From the NCBI GenBank assembly GCA_035345875.1, contig DAORDH010000005.1, positions 62,001-126,000 on the forward strand: DNA of 64,000 bases, written 5' to 3'. This document shows, one piece after another, positions 7,517 to 17,123 of the stretch. Within the stretch, counting starts at the first letter, position 1. The number at the start of each line of letters is the position of its first letter. Position numbers and translations under genes: made by a program. Origin of the DNA: UBA2033 sp035345875 (GTDB lineage Bacteria > Spirochaetota > Leptospiria > Leptospirales > Leptospiraceae). The notes beneath the pieces were generated by a model. That model worked only from the letters and a program-made list of their open reading frames with translations, was not told where the DNA came from and made no database searches.

Positions 7517-10500
7517 TTGAAGCTCTAATCAGTTTTTCTATTAAGAAAAGATTTCCTGTCATCATAATAACTTTAATAATTTCTCTCATTGGTTTATACA
7601 ATGCGATTCATCTTTCTGTAGATGCAGTGCCTGATGTTACTAACGTTCAAGTATCGGTTGTTACTCCTTCACCAGGCTTGTCTCCGATTGAGGTGGAACA
7701 ATTAATAACTTATCCTGTTGAAATAGCCATGACAGGTCTACCAAATGTGGAAGAAATTCGATCTATTTCCAGAACGGGTGTAAGTAGTGTTACTATCGTA
7801 TTTAAGGATCATGTAAATATTTGGTTTGCTCGTCAGTTAGTAAATGAAAGATTAAAAGACTTAGAAGATGATATCCCACCTGGTTATGGTATTCCTGGTC
7901 TATCTCCTGTAGCAACTGGTCTTGGGGATATATATGAATTTGTTCTAACTTCAGATCGACATTCTCCAATGGATCTTAGAACGTATATGGATTGGGATCT
8001 TTCTTTAAAATTAAAATCTTTGCCTGGAGTGATTGATGTCAATACAATTGGGGGAGATGTAAAACAGTATCAGATTTTAATTGATCCACGTCGACTAACG
8101 GCTCATAATATAACATTTTCTGCATTGCTAGATAGATTACAAGAAGTGAACCGAAACGCCGGTGGTGGATATGTAATGAAGGGAAATGAGCAATTTGTAA
8201 TCAGAGGAGAAGGGCAGTTTAAAAGTGTAGAAGAATTAGAGAATACTGCAATTCAAACGGATAAAGATGGAACCCCTCTTTTACTCGGAAATATTGCCAC
8301 AATTAAAGTAGGACCTTCGATTCGTTTCGGGCTTATTACAAAAAGTGGGGCTACTAACGGAGAAGTTGTTGGTGGAACAGTAATGATGCTCATTGGAGAA
8401 AATTCAAGAGAAGTGGTTCAGGTGATCAAAAAGCGAGTAGAAGAATTAAAAAACGATCTACCTGAAGGGATGAAAATTGAACCTTTCTATGATCGATCCG
8501 AATTTATTAACCGCGCTCTCAAAACAGTTTTTATTAACTTAGCAGAAGGAGCGATTCTTGTATTTATTGCGCTTATCGTTTCTTTAGGGACTGTAAAAGG
8601 AGGTGCGCTTGTTGCTCTAGCAATTCCAATTTCTATGTTAATTGCCGTAATTTTTATGAGGCAAATTGGAGTAGTTGGGAATTTAATGAGTTTAGGAGCA
8701 CTTGACTTTGGACTCTTAGTGGATGGTCCTATTGTAATGCTTGAGTCCGTAATGGCAGGATTCATTGCTAAAAGATCTATGTTTCCTGATACCCTTGATG
8801 AAGCAGAAAAACGAATTCGTTCCGTGGAGTTAATACAAACTAGCTGTATACGAGTTGCTCGAGCGGCAGCCTTTTCTGTGGCAATTATCATGCTCGTCTA
8901 TTTGCCTCTTATGGTATTAGAAGGAGTGGAAGGAAGGATGTTTCGTCCAATGGCTATTACTGTTGCACTAGCGTTAGCCGCTGCTCTTTTATTTTCTTTA
9001 ACAACTTTCCCTGCGGCAGTTTCTTATTTATTTGAAAATCCTGAATTCCATCATAGTCATTATTGGGATGTAATTGAGGAAAAATATAAAATATTTTTGG
9101 ACTATGGCTTAACAAAGAGAAAGCAAGTCGTTATAACTTCACTTGCTCTATTTATTTTTTCATTAGTAGCAGGTATGACATTAGGAGCAGAATTTTTACC
9201 TCGTATTGATGAAGGAGAGTTAAATATCGACGTTAAGCGATTGCCCTCTACATCGATAAATCACTCCCGCGATTTGAACCGCGAAATCGAAAATGTTCTA
9301 ATGCAATTTCCTGAGGTAACTAGCGTTGTATCTAAAACAGGTAGGGGGGAATCTGCAGCCGAACCTGTTGGAACAGACGAAGGGGAGTTAATGGTTAAAC
9401 TCAAAGACAAAAAAGAATGGGTTACTGCCAAAGACAGGGAATCTTTAATGAGTTTGATGAAAGATAAGATTCTAAAAACAGTGCCGTCTAGTTATATTAG
9501 TATGTCTCAACCAATTGAAAATAGAGTGAATGCACTACTTGCTGGATCAAAAGCGGATATCGTTATCAAAGTATATGGTGATAATTTAGAACAGCTTAAG
9601 AGTATTGGGGATACGATAGCCGATATATTAGAGAATATTGAAGGCACTGGTGATTTGCGTGTGCAACGTGTTTTAGGACTTCCTTTACTCGAGATAAAAG
9701 CGAACAGAGCTAAAATGGCGCGGTATGGAGTGACCGCAAATGAAATGCTAGACATAGTAGAAACCTTGCAAATTGGTCGAAATGCTGGTAAGGTTTTTGA
9801 AGAAGGTCTGAAGCGCTTTGATTTAGTTGTCAAATTAGACGTATCGTTTAAAGAATTAGAATTTGTAAAAAGTGTTCCGATCATGACAACTTTTGGGAAT
9901 ACTGTTCCTCTGGGACAAGTTGCCGATATCACAATCAAAGAGGGACCTGCATCGATTACAAGAGAATCTCTCAAAAGAAGATTATTCGTTGAGGTAAATA
10001 TTCGGGGAAGAGATTTGGTGAGTTATATCAATGAAGCAAAAGAAAAAACTGCCAAAGTGATTGAGGACTTGCCAGATGGATATTATGTGCAATGGGGTGG
10101 TCAGTTTGAAAACTTTACAAGAGCTAAAAATAGGCTGATGCTTGTGGTTCCAATTGCAATGGTAATTATTTTTTCTATGTTAGTGGCTGCGTTTGGAAGC
10201 GTTCGTTATGCGATCGGAGTTTTTCTAATTGTTCCTCTTGCTGTTTCGGGTGGAATATTAAGTTTAGTTTTTAGAGGACTTCCATTTAGTATTCCTGCTG
10301 GTGTTGGTTTTATCGCTGTTAGCGGAATAGCAGTGTTAAACGGGGTTGTTTATGCTTCTGTTTTACGAGAACAACTAGAAGCAGGTTTGAGGCTATCGGA
10401 AGCAGTTGTAAAGGCATCGATATTATCTCTTCGACCAATTATGACAACAGAAAGTATTGCCGCTATTGGTTTTATTCCAATGGCAATATCAACTAACGCT

Positions 10501-10695
10501 GGTGCGGAAGTGCAGCGCCCTCTGGCTACAGTTGTGATTGGAGGAGTATTAGTTGCGACCTTGTTATCTAGATTATTGCTTCCTATAGCTATGGAGTTTT
10601 TACTTAAAAACACGAATGACGAAGAACCACTTTGGGATTCTGAGAATAAATCCCTGGAAGAGTCTATTGCAATTGCCAAGGAAGATTCCGTTTAA
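7513..10695 (+). CDS. CzcA/CusA-family heavy-metal RND efflux pump
   Basis: 1060 residues, the normal size. Inner-membrane proton/metal antiporter of the HME-RND family. Membrane segment 4 carries DFGLLVDGPIVMLE: Asp398, Asp404 and Glu411 match the three acidic residues of the CzcA proton relay. Two large periplasmic loops flank the duplicated six-helix halves; the porter domains include GLSPVATGLGDIYEF, a conserved HME segment. The run channel-adaptor-pump is a complete tripartite system for expelling divalent (Zn, Co, Cd) or monovalent (Cu, Ag) cations; which one cannot be decided here. No metal-responsive regulator gene is adjacent. Confidence 0.93.
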   Translation: MIEALISFSIKKRFPVIIITLIISLIGLYNAIHLSVDAVPDVTNVQVSVVTPSPGLSPIEVEQLITYPVEIAMTGLPNVEEIRSISRTGVSSVTIVFKDHVNIWFARQLVNERLKDLEDDIPPGYGIPGLSPVATGLGDIYEFVLTSDRHSPMDLRTYMDWDLSLKLKSLPGVIDVNTIGGDVKQYQILIDPRRLTAHNITFSALLDRLQEVNRNAGGGYVMKGNEQFVIRGEGQFKSVEELENTAIQTDKDGTPLLLGNIATIKVGPSIRFGLITKSGATNGEVVGGTVMMLIGENSREVVQVIKKRVEELKNDLPEGMKIEPFYDRSEFINRALKTVFINLAEGAILVFIALIVSLGTVKGGALVALAIPISMLIAVIFMRQIGVVGNLMSLGALDFGLLVDGPIVMLESVMAGFIAKRSMFPDTLDEAEKRIRSVELIQTSCIRVARAAAFSVAIIMLVYLPLMVLEGVEGRMFRPMAITVALALAAALLFSLTTFPAAVSYLFENPEFHHSHYWDVIEEKYKIFLDYGLTKRKQVVITSLALFIFSLVAGMTLGAEFLPRIDEGELNIDVKRLPSTSINHSRDLNREIENVLMQFPEVTSVVSKTGRGESAAEPVGTDEGELMVKLKDKKEWVTAKDRESLMSLMKDKILKTVPSSYISMSQPIENRVNALLAGSKADIVIKVYGDNLEQLKSIGDTIADILENIEGTGDLRVQRVLGLPLLEIKANRAKMARYGVTANEMLDIVETLQIGRNAGKVFEEGLKRFDLVVKLDVSFKELEFVKSVPIMTTFGNTVPLGQVADITIKEGPASITRESLKRRLFVEVNIRGRDLVSYINEAKEKTAKVIEDLPDGYYVQWGGQFENFTRAKNRLMLVVPIAMVIIFSMLVAAFGSVRYAIGVFLIVPLAVSGGILSLVFRGLPFSIPAGVGFIAVSGIAVLNGVVYASVLREQLEAGLRLSEAVVKASILSLRPIMTTESIAAIGFIPMAISTNAGAEVQRPLATVVIGGVLVATLLSRLLLPIAMEFLLKNTNDEEPLWDSENKSLEESIAIAKEDSV

Positions 10696-10755
10696 ATTTT
10701 AGTTGTATTATTTAAATAGCTAGAAATCTATTTGAAAAGAGACTCTAAGATTTAC

Positions 10756-11895
10756 ATGGAACCTATAACAAAAACCAATTTAGCATCTTTTAAAACATTT
10801 CGTGAGAATGAAAGTTTGATTCTCCAAATCGATGGAAACTTAAATATAAGTTCTACTCCTGAGATTTGGAGAGAGACAAATAAACTTTTAGAAGAAACAA
10901 GCTTTAATAAATTAATCATTGAGGCTAATGGCATACAAAATTGTGAAGGTGTTGGTATTTCTTTATTATTTAATTATAAACGGATTGCAAATCATAAGAA
11001 AAAAGAATTTGAAATCAGAGGATTAAATAAAAAATTTGAAAGCCTCCTGAATTTATTTACACATGAAAAGGAAGCCAAGCAACTTGTTAATTTTTATGAC
11101 AACTGGGGAACGACAGAGCGAATTGGATTTCATACTGTTCTGATTTGGGAAGAAGTTAAAGATATAATCATCTTTATTGGGGAGTGTTCTGTTTTATTAT
11201 TTCGATCCTTAAAGAATCCTAAGAAAATCAAATGGTTTGATGTTTTTAAAATTTCAGAAACTTCTGGTGTGAATGCTTTATCAATTATTATTTTGATAGG
11301 ATTTTTGTTAGGACTAATCATGTCTTTTCAATCTGCAATTCCAATGCAGAGATTTGGTGCGGAAATCTTTGTGGCAAATTTAGTCTCTATGTCTTTGTTT
11401 CGAGAATTGGGTCCTCTTATGACCGCTGTAATCATTGCAGGAAGAACTGCTTCCTCTTTTGCTGCCGAAATTGGAACTATGAAAGTCAGCGAAGAGATAG
11501 ATGCTATTAAAACAATGGGTTTAAGTCCTCTTGAGTTTTTAGTTATCCCTAGACTCATTGCAGCGATTATCATAAGTCCTATGTTAACAACGTTTTTTAA
11601 TCTTGCAGGTTTAATTGGGAGTGCGGTTGTAATGATGTCTTTTCAATATCCATTTATTACTTTTGTAAATCAAGTTTTGTCTGCTGTAAAAAATCTAGAT
11701 ATGCTTGGTGGACTCTTTAAAGCCACTGTTTTTGGGTCTGTCATTGCTGCGATTGGTTGCTACCATGGATTGAATACTAGCACAGGGGCAAGCTCTGTTG
11801 GAGAAGCAACAACTAGATCGGTTGTGAATGGAATCATTTCTATCGCAATTCTAGATGGAATTTTCTCGGTACTATTTTATTATCTCGGTATATAA
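10756..11895 (+). CDS. mlaE: MlaE-family lipid ABC permease with N-terminal STAS domain
   Basis: About 379 residues from ATG 10756 (a TTG at 10732 would add eight). The first 100 residues form a STAS/MlaB-like domain (LIIEANGIQNCEGVGISLLFNYKRIA). The rest is the MlaE permease with about five membrane segments and the family signatures FRELGPLMTAVIIAGRTASSFAAEIGTM and TMGLSPLEFLVIPRLIA (each shown in part). In E. coli MlaB is a separate protein bound to MlaF; here it is fused to the permease. With the next three genes it builds an MCE-type transporter that moves phospholipids between the membranes. Confidence 0.9.
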   Translation: MEPITKTNLASFKTFRENESLILQIDGNLNISSTPEIWRETNKLLEETSFNKLIIEANGIQNCEGVGISLLFNYKRIANHKKKEFEIRGLNKKFESLLNLFTHEKEAKQLVNFYDNWGTTERIGFHTVLIWEEVKDIIIFIGECSVLLFRSLKNPKKIKWFDVFKISETSGVNALSIIILIGFLLGLIMSFQSAIPMQRFGAEIFVANLVSMSLFRELGPLMTAVIIAGRTASSFAAEIGTMKVSEEIDAIKTMGLSPLEFLVIPRLIAAIIISPMLTTFFNLAGLIGSAVVMMSFQYPFITFVNQVLSAVKNLDMLGGLFKATVFGSVIAAIGCYHGLNTSTGASSVGEATTRSVVNGIISIAILDGIFSVLFYYLGI

Positions 11896-11942
11896 ATTTA
11901 TTGACTAATCGAATTACATCGATGTTAAATTGAAGAAAATCT

Positions 11943-12710
11943 ATGAATACAGAATCCAATTCCCCAATCATTCAAGTAAAAGATTTTACAGCAGTAATGG
12001 GTGAGGATGTGATTATTGATAATATTAGCTTCGATGTTTGGTCAGGAGAAATTTTTGTAATCTTAGGTGGTTCGGGATGTGGTAAGAGCACTCTTTTAAA
12101 ACACATGATTGGTCTCATTGAACCTGCAACTGGTGATATACAAATTGAAGGACAAAGTATTGTAAACGCAACCGAAGAGGAAAAAAAGAAAATTCAAAAC
12201 AGAATAGGAGTCATGTATCAACAAGGTGCACTGTTTGGATCAATGAATCTTATCGAAAACGTTAGTCTTCCTTTAAATGAGTTTACTAATTTTTCTCCGG
12301 AGGCAATTCATTTAATTGCACAAATGAAACTCCAAATGGTAGGGTTAGATAAATATTCCAAACATATGCCTTCAGAAATAAGTGGGGGAATGAAGAAGAG
12401 AGCGGCTATCGCACGTGCGATGGCTCTAGATCCGAAAATAATTTTTTTAGATGAACCTTCTGCTGGTCTAGATCCAATTACATCAGCTGAGTTAGATCAT
12501 CTAATCAAAAAATTATCTAGAGATTTTAATATTACATTTGTTGTTGTGACTCACGAACTAGAGAGTATTTATTCGATTGCGGATAGAGTTATCATGTTAG
12601 ATAAAAGAGTAAAAAAAATTGTAGCAATGGGAGAACCGGCTTATTTAAGAGATAATAGTGAGAATCCCTGGGTGCGCCAGTTTTTCAAAAGGGAAATTAA
12701 TAAGGTCTGA
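11943..12710 (+). CDS. mlaF: MlaF-type lipid ABC transporter ATPase
   Basis: 255 residues, a single nucleotide-binding domain. Walker A GGSGCGKST (about 42-50), Q-loop in MYQQGALFGS, the signature SEISGGMKKRAAIARA (the SGGM form is usual for MlaF) and Walker B IIFLDEPSAGLDP. The switch histidine is in VVVTHE. It energises the permease encoded 48 bases upstream. The gap holds no terminator, so the four genes are likely one operon. Confidence 0.93.
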   Translation: MNTESNSPIIQVKDFTAVMGEDVIIDNISFDVWSGEIFVILGGSGCGKSTLLKHMIGLIEPATGDIQIEGQSIVNATEEEKKKIQNRIGVMYQQGALFGSMNLIENVSLPLNEFTNFSPEAIHLIAQMKLQMVGLDKYSKHMPSEISGGMKKRAAIARAMALDPKIIFLDEPSAGLDPITSAELDHLIKKLSRDFNITFVVVTHELESIYSIADRVIMLDKRVKKIVAMGEPAYLRDNSENPWVRQFFKREINKV

Positions 12711-12726
12711 TTAGAGGAAAAAGATT

Positions 12727-13671
12727 ATGAGACAAAAAGCAAATTATTTTAGAATTGGTATGTTTGTAATAGCAAGTTTGGCAATCGTTTCTCTATTTAT
12801 CATCATACTTGGCGCTGGAAATCTTTTTCAGAAGAAATTGATTTTAGAAACCTATTTTGATGAATCTATTCAGGGGTTAGATATAGGGTCTATTGTAAAA
12901 TTTAGAGGTGTGAAAGTTGGAACTGTAAAGGAAATTACCTTTGTGCAAGATAAGTATCGATTAGATCCAGATAATCCAAACTTTTCACAAGGACGTTATG
13001 TATTGGTGAAGATGGCTGTTAAGAATTTTTTTAATGTTAACTCTAAAGCAGAAATAGACCCAATCGTGAAGCATATGATAGAAAATGGACTCCGAGTTAA
13101 ATTAACATCGCAAGGACTCACGGGAACATCTTATTTAGAAATCGACTATTTAAACAAGGATTCAAATGAACCACTTGCGATTAGTTGGGAACCTACCGAT
13201 GTTTATGTTCCCTCTACTAAAAGCACTATCACAAAAATCGGGGCATCTATGGACGAATTTTTAAAGAAATTGGATGCAGCGGATATTGAGAATATGGCAA
13301 AGAATCTAAATACGTTAGTTGTTACTTTGGATACATCTCTAAAGGAAGCAAATATTGGGGAGATGTCTAACAACATAAATGGACTTTTGTCTGAACTGCG
13401 ACAATCAAATAAAGAGTTAAAAAAGATTGTAGAGAATCCTAAGATGCAGGATTTACCTTCAAAATTGAATGATTCACTTACATTAATGTCTCAAAGTATG
13501 AATAAATTAAATAATATGTTGAGTAATAATAATAAGGATATTTCTGTTGCGGTTGAAAATTTTAGAATTGTAACGGAAGACTTAAGAGAAGTTAGTAATA
13601 ATGCCAAAAAATATCCATCCATGTTACTATTTGGCGAAGCACCAAAATCATCTGAAATAGGTAAAAAATGA
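12727..13671 (+). CDS. mlaD: MlaD/MCE-domain substrate-binding protein
   Basis: 314 residues. One N-terminal membrane anchor (about 8-28), then the MCE domain (about 38-150) with GSIVKFRGVKVGTVKEI and VKLTSQGLTGTSYLEIDY, both characteristic. The C-terminal half is Asn/Lys-rich helix (repeated NN, SNN stretches) that may extend across the periplasm. Periplasmic lipid-carrying ring or tube of the Mla-like transporter. A ribosome site (AGAGGAAA) lies just before the ATG. Confidence 0.92.
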   Translation: MRQKANYFRIGMFVIASLAIVSLFIIILGAGNLFQKKLILETYFDESIQGLDIGSIVKFRGVKVGTVKEITFVQDKYRLDPDNPNFSQGRYVLVKMAVKNFFNVNSKAEIDPIVKHMIENGLRVKLTSQGLTGTSYLEIDYLNKDSNEPLAISWEPTDVYVPSTKSTITKIGASMDEFLKKLDAADIENMAKNLNTLVVTLDTSLKEANIGEMSNNINGLLSELRQSNKELKKIVENPKMQDLPSKLNDSLTLMSQSMNKLNNMLSNNNKDISVAVENFRIVTEDLREVSNNAKKYPSMLLFGEAPKSSEIGKK

Positions 13672-14267
13672 AGTTAATTCTTGTTATCCTCTCTATATTT
13701 TTAATGTTTATTGGGTGTTTGAGTATTTCCAAAGAAGCACCTAAAAAAAGATTTTTCACAATTGAAGCAGACTTGACAAAAATTAAAAAAGCTCCTAGCA
13801 AATTTAATAAGATAAAAGTTAATAAATTGAAAATAAATTCTAGTTATGAAGGAAAAGAATTTATCTACAGAAAAGATTTAGATTTTGAAAGTGATTATTA
13901 TAACCAATTTTTAACTTCTCCATCTACAAACATTACAGAACAGGTAATCTCTTGGATAAATGAAAGCAAGTTATCTGAAGTTGTTGTAAATCGGATTAGT
14001 AGTTCTGACTCTAATTTATCTTTAGAAGGAAATATAAATTTGCTCTATGCGGATTTTTCAGCAAACAAAGTAACCTCTATTATTGAAATAGAGTTTTATT
14101 TTGTAGATAACGCAAAAGATCAGATTATATTTAAAAAGTTATACAATAAGAAAATCTCAATCTCAGATAAAGATCCTGTCTCTATTCTACGAGGTTGGAA
14201 TCAAGGCCTATCAGAAATACTAAGTAGTTTAGAGACAGACCTAAGAGCTATTACTTTAGAGAAATAG
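13668..14267 (+). CDS. PqiC/ABC-type transport auxiliary lipoprotein
   Basis: 199 residues. Lipoprotein signal peptide with lipobox FIGC at about 15-18. The mature start has KKRFFTIEAD, matching the YxL/FxI start strand of the PqiC/DUF330-like auxiliary lipoproteins that accompany MCE systems. The ATG overlaps the mlaD stop by four bases (ATGA), so translation is coupled. Probable outer-membrane-anchored partner that receives or passes lipid. Its 3' end overlaps the convergent reductase gene by 12 bases. Confidence 0.78.
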   Translation: MKLILVILSIFLMFIGCLSISKEAPKKRFFTIEADLTKIKKAPSKFNKIKVNKLKINSSYEGKEFIYRKDLDFESDYYNQFLTSPSTNITEQVISWINESKLSEVVVNRISSSDSNLSLEGNINLLYADFSANKVTSIIEIEFYFVDNAKDQIIFKKLYNKKISISDKDPVSILRGWNQGLSEILSSLETDLRAITLEK

Positions 14268-15893
14268 CTCGATACTTTTGTATCCACCAGTGACATTGAA
14301 TACTTTTTTGATTCCAGATTGGAGCAGAATTCGGGTTGCAAGATGACCTCTAAAACCAACTTGACAATGAACATAAATAGTTTGTTCCTTTGGTATTTCA
14401 TTTAATCTAGAACGCAATTCATGTAATGGAATATTGATTGCTCCTTTTACATTTCCGTTCTGGTATTCAATTGGGTTTCTCACATCGATAATGTAAAGAT
14501 TAGGATTTGCTTTATACAGATTCATAAAATCTGCAGCTGTGATAATTGGACTAAATCCTTCAATTTGATTGGAAGCAACAAATGCAGCCATATTTACAGG
14601 ATCATTTGCGGATGAGAAGGGAGGTGCATAGCATAAATCCAACTCCTCTAAATCATCTATCGTGAGTCCACCTGCAATAGCTGTTGCAATCACATCCACT
14701 CTTTTTTCGACCCCTTCTTCTCCAAATGCCTGTGCTCCTAAAATCTTTCCAGTTTCCATATGAAACGTTAGTTTCAGAGTAAGCTGTTTTGAGCCAGGAT
14801 AATAGCCAGCATGATGGTTTGGGTGAACTGTAACAGAAGATGCTAATATATTTCTGCTTTGCTTTTCTGTAAGACCTGTCATTGCAAAAGTTTTATGAAA
14901 GATTTTTACAACAGATGATCCAATCGCTCCCGTATATTTTTTATTTTCGCCACAAGCGTTTGCTCCTGCAATTCTTCCTTGTCTATTTGCAGGTCCTGCA
15001 AGTGGAATTCGAGTTTTTTCTCCTGTGATACGATTTGTAATCTCTGCCATATCCCCTACAACATAAATATCAGGATCGGACGATTGCATATACTCATTCA
15101 CAATCACTCCATTTGTCTTGCCAATTTCTAAGCCAGCTTCTTTCGCAATTTCTAATTCAGGTCTTACTCCGACTGAAAAGAGGATCATGTCTGCTGGAAT
15201 TTTTGTCTTACTTTCTAAAATTAATTTCTTTTCGTTTGGATCATAATCTACAGCTGAATCTGAATGAATCACATTTACATTCTTTTCTTTTAAAGATCTT
15301 TCAATCATTTCGCCAAATTCAGAATCTGCTAAAGGCATAACGTGAATATACTTTTCTACTAACGTTACACTGAGCCCTCTTTCTACAAGGGCTTCGGTCA
15401 TCTCTAAGCCAATAAAACCACCACCTACAACGACTGCTGTTTTTGGAGATTCTGAATCTATATAATTGTGAATACTATCCATGTCATCGATTGTTCTTAA
15501 GGAAAAAGAATTTTTGGGAGAAAGATTAGGAATTGGTGGGAGAATTGGATTGGCACCTTGAGATAAGATCAGCTTATCATATTTTATCTCTTCCTCTCCT
15601 GATTCAGTTTTTACTATTACAACTTTTCTGTTGCGATCAATCTTTTTGGCTTCAGTCTTTAATTTTACTAAGATATTATATCGAGTAAAAAAACTTTCAG
15701 GGGTTTGTAGAATTAGATTACTACGTTTTTTGATTTCACCAGAGATATAATAAGGAAGACCACAATTTGCAAACGAGATATAGTTTCCTCTTTCTAAAAT
15801 AGTAATTTCTGCAGATTCATCTGATCTTCTTGCTCTTGCTGCTGCAGTCGCTCCACCTGCAACTCCACCGATAATAACAATTTTTCTACTCAT
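14256..15893 (-). CDS. CoA-disulfide reductase/rhodanese fusion (NAD(P)H persulfide or CoA-disulfide reductase)
   Basis: 545 residues. FAD domain with GGVAGGATAAAR at 9-20 and the redox Cys44 in FANCGLPYY, the single active-site cysteine of CoA-disulfide reductases; NAD(P) domain with VVGGGFIGLEMTEAL; C-terminal FAD dimerisation domain; then a rhodanese domain (about 455-545) with active-site loop CQVGFRG (Cys510). Proteins of this architecture reduce CoA disulfide, CoA persulfide or polysulfide and move sulfane sulfur through the rhodanese cysteine. A strong AGGAG lies before the ATG, and an 18-bp palindrome sits in the promoter (15916-15933), pointing to control by a CsoR/CstR-type repressor. 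Confidence 0.92.
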   Translation of the reverse strand: MSRKIVIIGGVAGGATAAARARRSDESAEITILERGNYISFANCGLPYYISGEIKKRSNLILQTPESFFTRYNILVKLKTEAKKIDRNRKVVIVKTESGEEEIKYDKLILSQGANPILPPIPNLSPKNSFSLRTIDDMDSIHNYIDSESPKTAVVVGGGFIGLEMTEALVERGLSVTLVEKYIHVMPLADSEFGEMIERSLKEKNVNVIHSDSAVDYDPNEKKLILESKTKIPADMILFSVGVRPELEIAKEAGLEIGKTNGVIVNEYMQSSDPDIYVVGDMAEITNRITGEKTRIPLAGPANRQGRIAGANACGENKKYTGAIGSSVVKIFHKTFAMTGLTEKQSRNILASSVTVHPNHHAGYYPGSKQLTLKLTFHMETGKILGAQAFGEEGVEKRVDVIATAIAGGLTIDDLEELDLCYAPPFSSANDPVNMAAFVASNQIEGFSPIITAADFMNLYKANPNLYIIDVRNPIEYQNGNVKGAINIPLHELRSRLNEIPKEQTIYVHCQVGFRGHLATRILLQSGIKKVFNVTGGYKSIELFL

Positions 15894-15915
15894 TTTATTT
15901 CTCCTGAATCTATAC

Positions 15916-15933
15916 TATACCCTATAGGGTATA
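15916..15933 (-). promoter_or_regulatory. 18-bp perfect palindrome, candidate CsoR/CstR-type operator
   Basis: TATACCCTATAGGGTATA is a perfect palindrome 23 bases upstream of the reductase start. The ACCC...GGGT core resembles operators of the CsoR/CstR family of tetrameric repressors; CstR senses persulfide and controls CoADR/rhodanese-type genes in Staphylococcus, a match to the gene here. On the reverse strand TTGCCA (15939-15934) and a TA-rich -10 region (about 15919-15909) flank it, so a bound protein would block RNA polymerase. The regulator gene is not in this window. Confidence 0.7.
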
Positions 15934-16067
15934 TGGCAACCATTTTTTTATTAAGTCTAGTATGTTTTATACATACTCAATACTTGAATAAAACTTTTAA
16001 AAATGTAAATGACTTTTTAAATTGAGATACAATTCTGACTGTTAAAAAACATAGGCTGGTTTGACTC

Positions 16068-17123
16068 TTGAAATATTTTATATTGGCACTACTTACATTT
16101 ATTCTTCTTGACTGTGATAAAAACAGAAAGGAAGCTCCTTCCTCTGACCGAAAGGAATTTTTTCAAATTAAGGATTATGATGATTTGCCTGTTAAAAGGG
16201 GACTTTATGCAGATCATTATCCTACATCGAATGAGCGCAGAATTGATTTTTTTATGAAGCCAATCGAATCAATCGGAGGCTGTTATATTGGTGTTGGAAC
16301 AGATCAAAATTTAAGCTTTATTGCAAAAGCAAAATCTGAGTTTGCATGGTTAATGGATTTTGATCCAGTAATTGTTCGTGTTAATAAAATTCATATTTTA
16401 TTTTTACAAATAGCTCCTACTTATTCTGATTTTAAAAATCTTTGGTTGAGAAAAAATAAAAAAGAATCTTATCTTTTGGTTGTAAAACATTTTGAAAAGG
16501 AACCTGATTTTGAAATTATAAAGCAAGCATGGGAAACTGCCCATCAAAATTATTCTGGTGTTACAGAACGACTTACTGAAATAGAATATATGAATAAAAC
16601 CTTTGGTTTAATTACATTTTCAAATAGTCCTGAAGAATATTCCTATATCAGAAACATGGCTATAGAGGGTCGAATACAGGCATTAAATGGAGACCTAATG
16701 GGAACTAAAACTATGGCGTCTATTGCTTCTGCCGCTAAGCAAATGAATTGTCCTGTTCGAATTTTGTATATGTCAAATGCAGAAGAATATTTTAGATACC
16801 CTGAAAATTTTAGAAAAAATATTTTAGGTCTTCCGACTGACTCAAAAAGTCTTGTGATTAGAACAATGACGTCAGGCACAAAAGCGACCTTCGGATATCC
16901 CGATGGAGAAAAATATCCAGATACTTATCCATTTCATTATAATATTCAACCAATCGACAATTTGAAAATATGGATGGGATTTAAAGCATATATTTCATCC
17001 GTTGCAATGCTTCAAAAAAGAACTACTTTAGAAAAAGGTTTTTCCATATTAAATGCAACACCTTTGGAATCAGGATTTGTAGAAACAGGAGACATTACAA
17101 AAAAGCCTCCTGGAGCTTGGTGA
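16068..17123 (+). CDS. lipoprotein with SAM-binding-like motif (Leptospira family of unknown function)
   Basis: 351 residues from a TTG start. The N-terminus is a lipoprotein signal with Cys at about 16 (FILLDC). The segment GGCYIGVGTDQNLSFIAKAK followed by an acidic LMDFDP strand looks like motif I/II of a Rossmann methyltransferase (GxGTDxN, then Asp after the second strand). I believe it belongs to a spirochaetal family (the LIC_10091 type), but that rests on memory of its look. An exported, lipid-anchored methyltransferase-like fold would have no SAM supply, so the fold may have a different use. Convergent with the next gene: their stop codons abut with no bases between. Confidence 0.6.
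   Translation: MKYFILALLTFILLDCDKNRKEAPSSDRKEFFQIKDYDDLPVKRGLYADHYPTSNERRIDFFMKPIESIGGCYIGVGTDQNLSFIAKAKSEFAWLMDFDPVIVRVNKIHILFLQIAPTYSDFKNLWLRKNKKESYLLVVKHFEKEPDFEIIKQAWETAHQNYSGVTERLTEIEYMNKTFGLITFSNSPEEYSYIRNMAIEGRIQALNGDLMGTKTMASIASAAKQMNCPVRILYMSNAEEYFRYPENFRKNILGLPTDSKSLVIRTMTSGTKATFGYPDGEKYPDTYPFHYNIQPIDNLKIWMGFKAYISSVAMLQKRTTLEKGFSILNATPLESGFVETGDITKKPPGAW

Noticed and set aside
8487..8891. Reverse open frames inside the RND pump (also 9507-9974 and 10350-10679)
   Set aside because: Antisense shadows of a strongly supported gene; low-complexity Ser/Ile/Ala translations with no domain.
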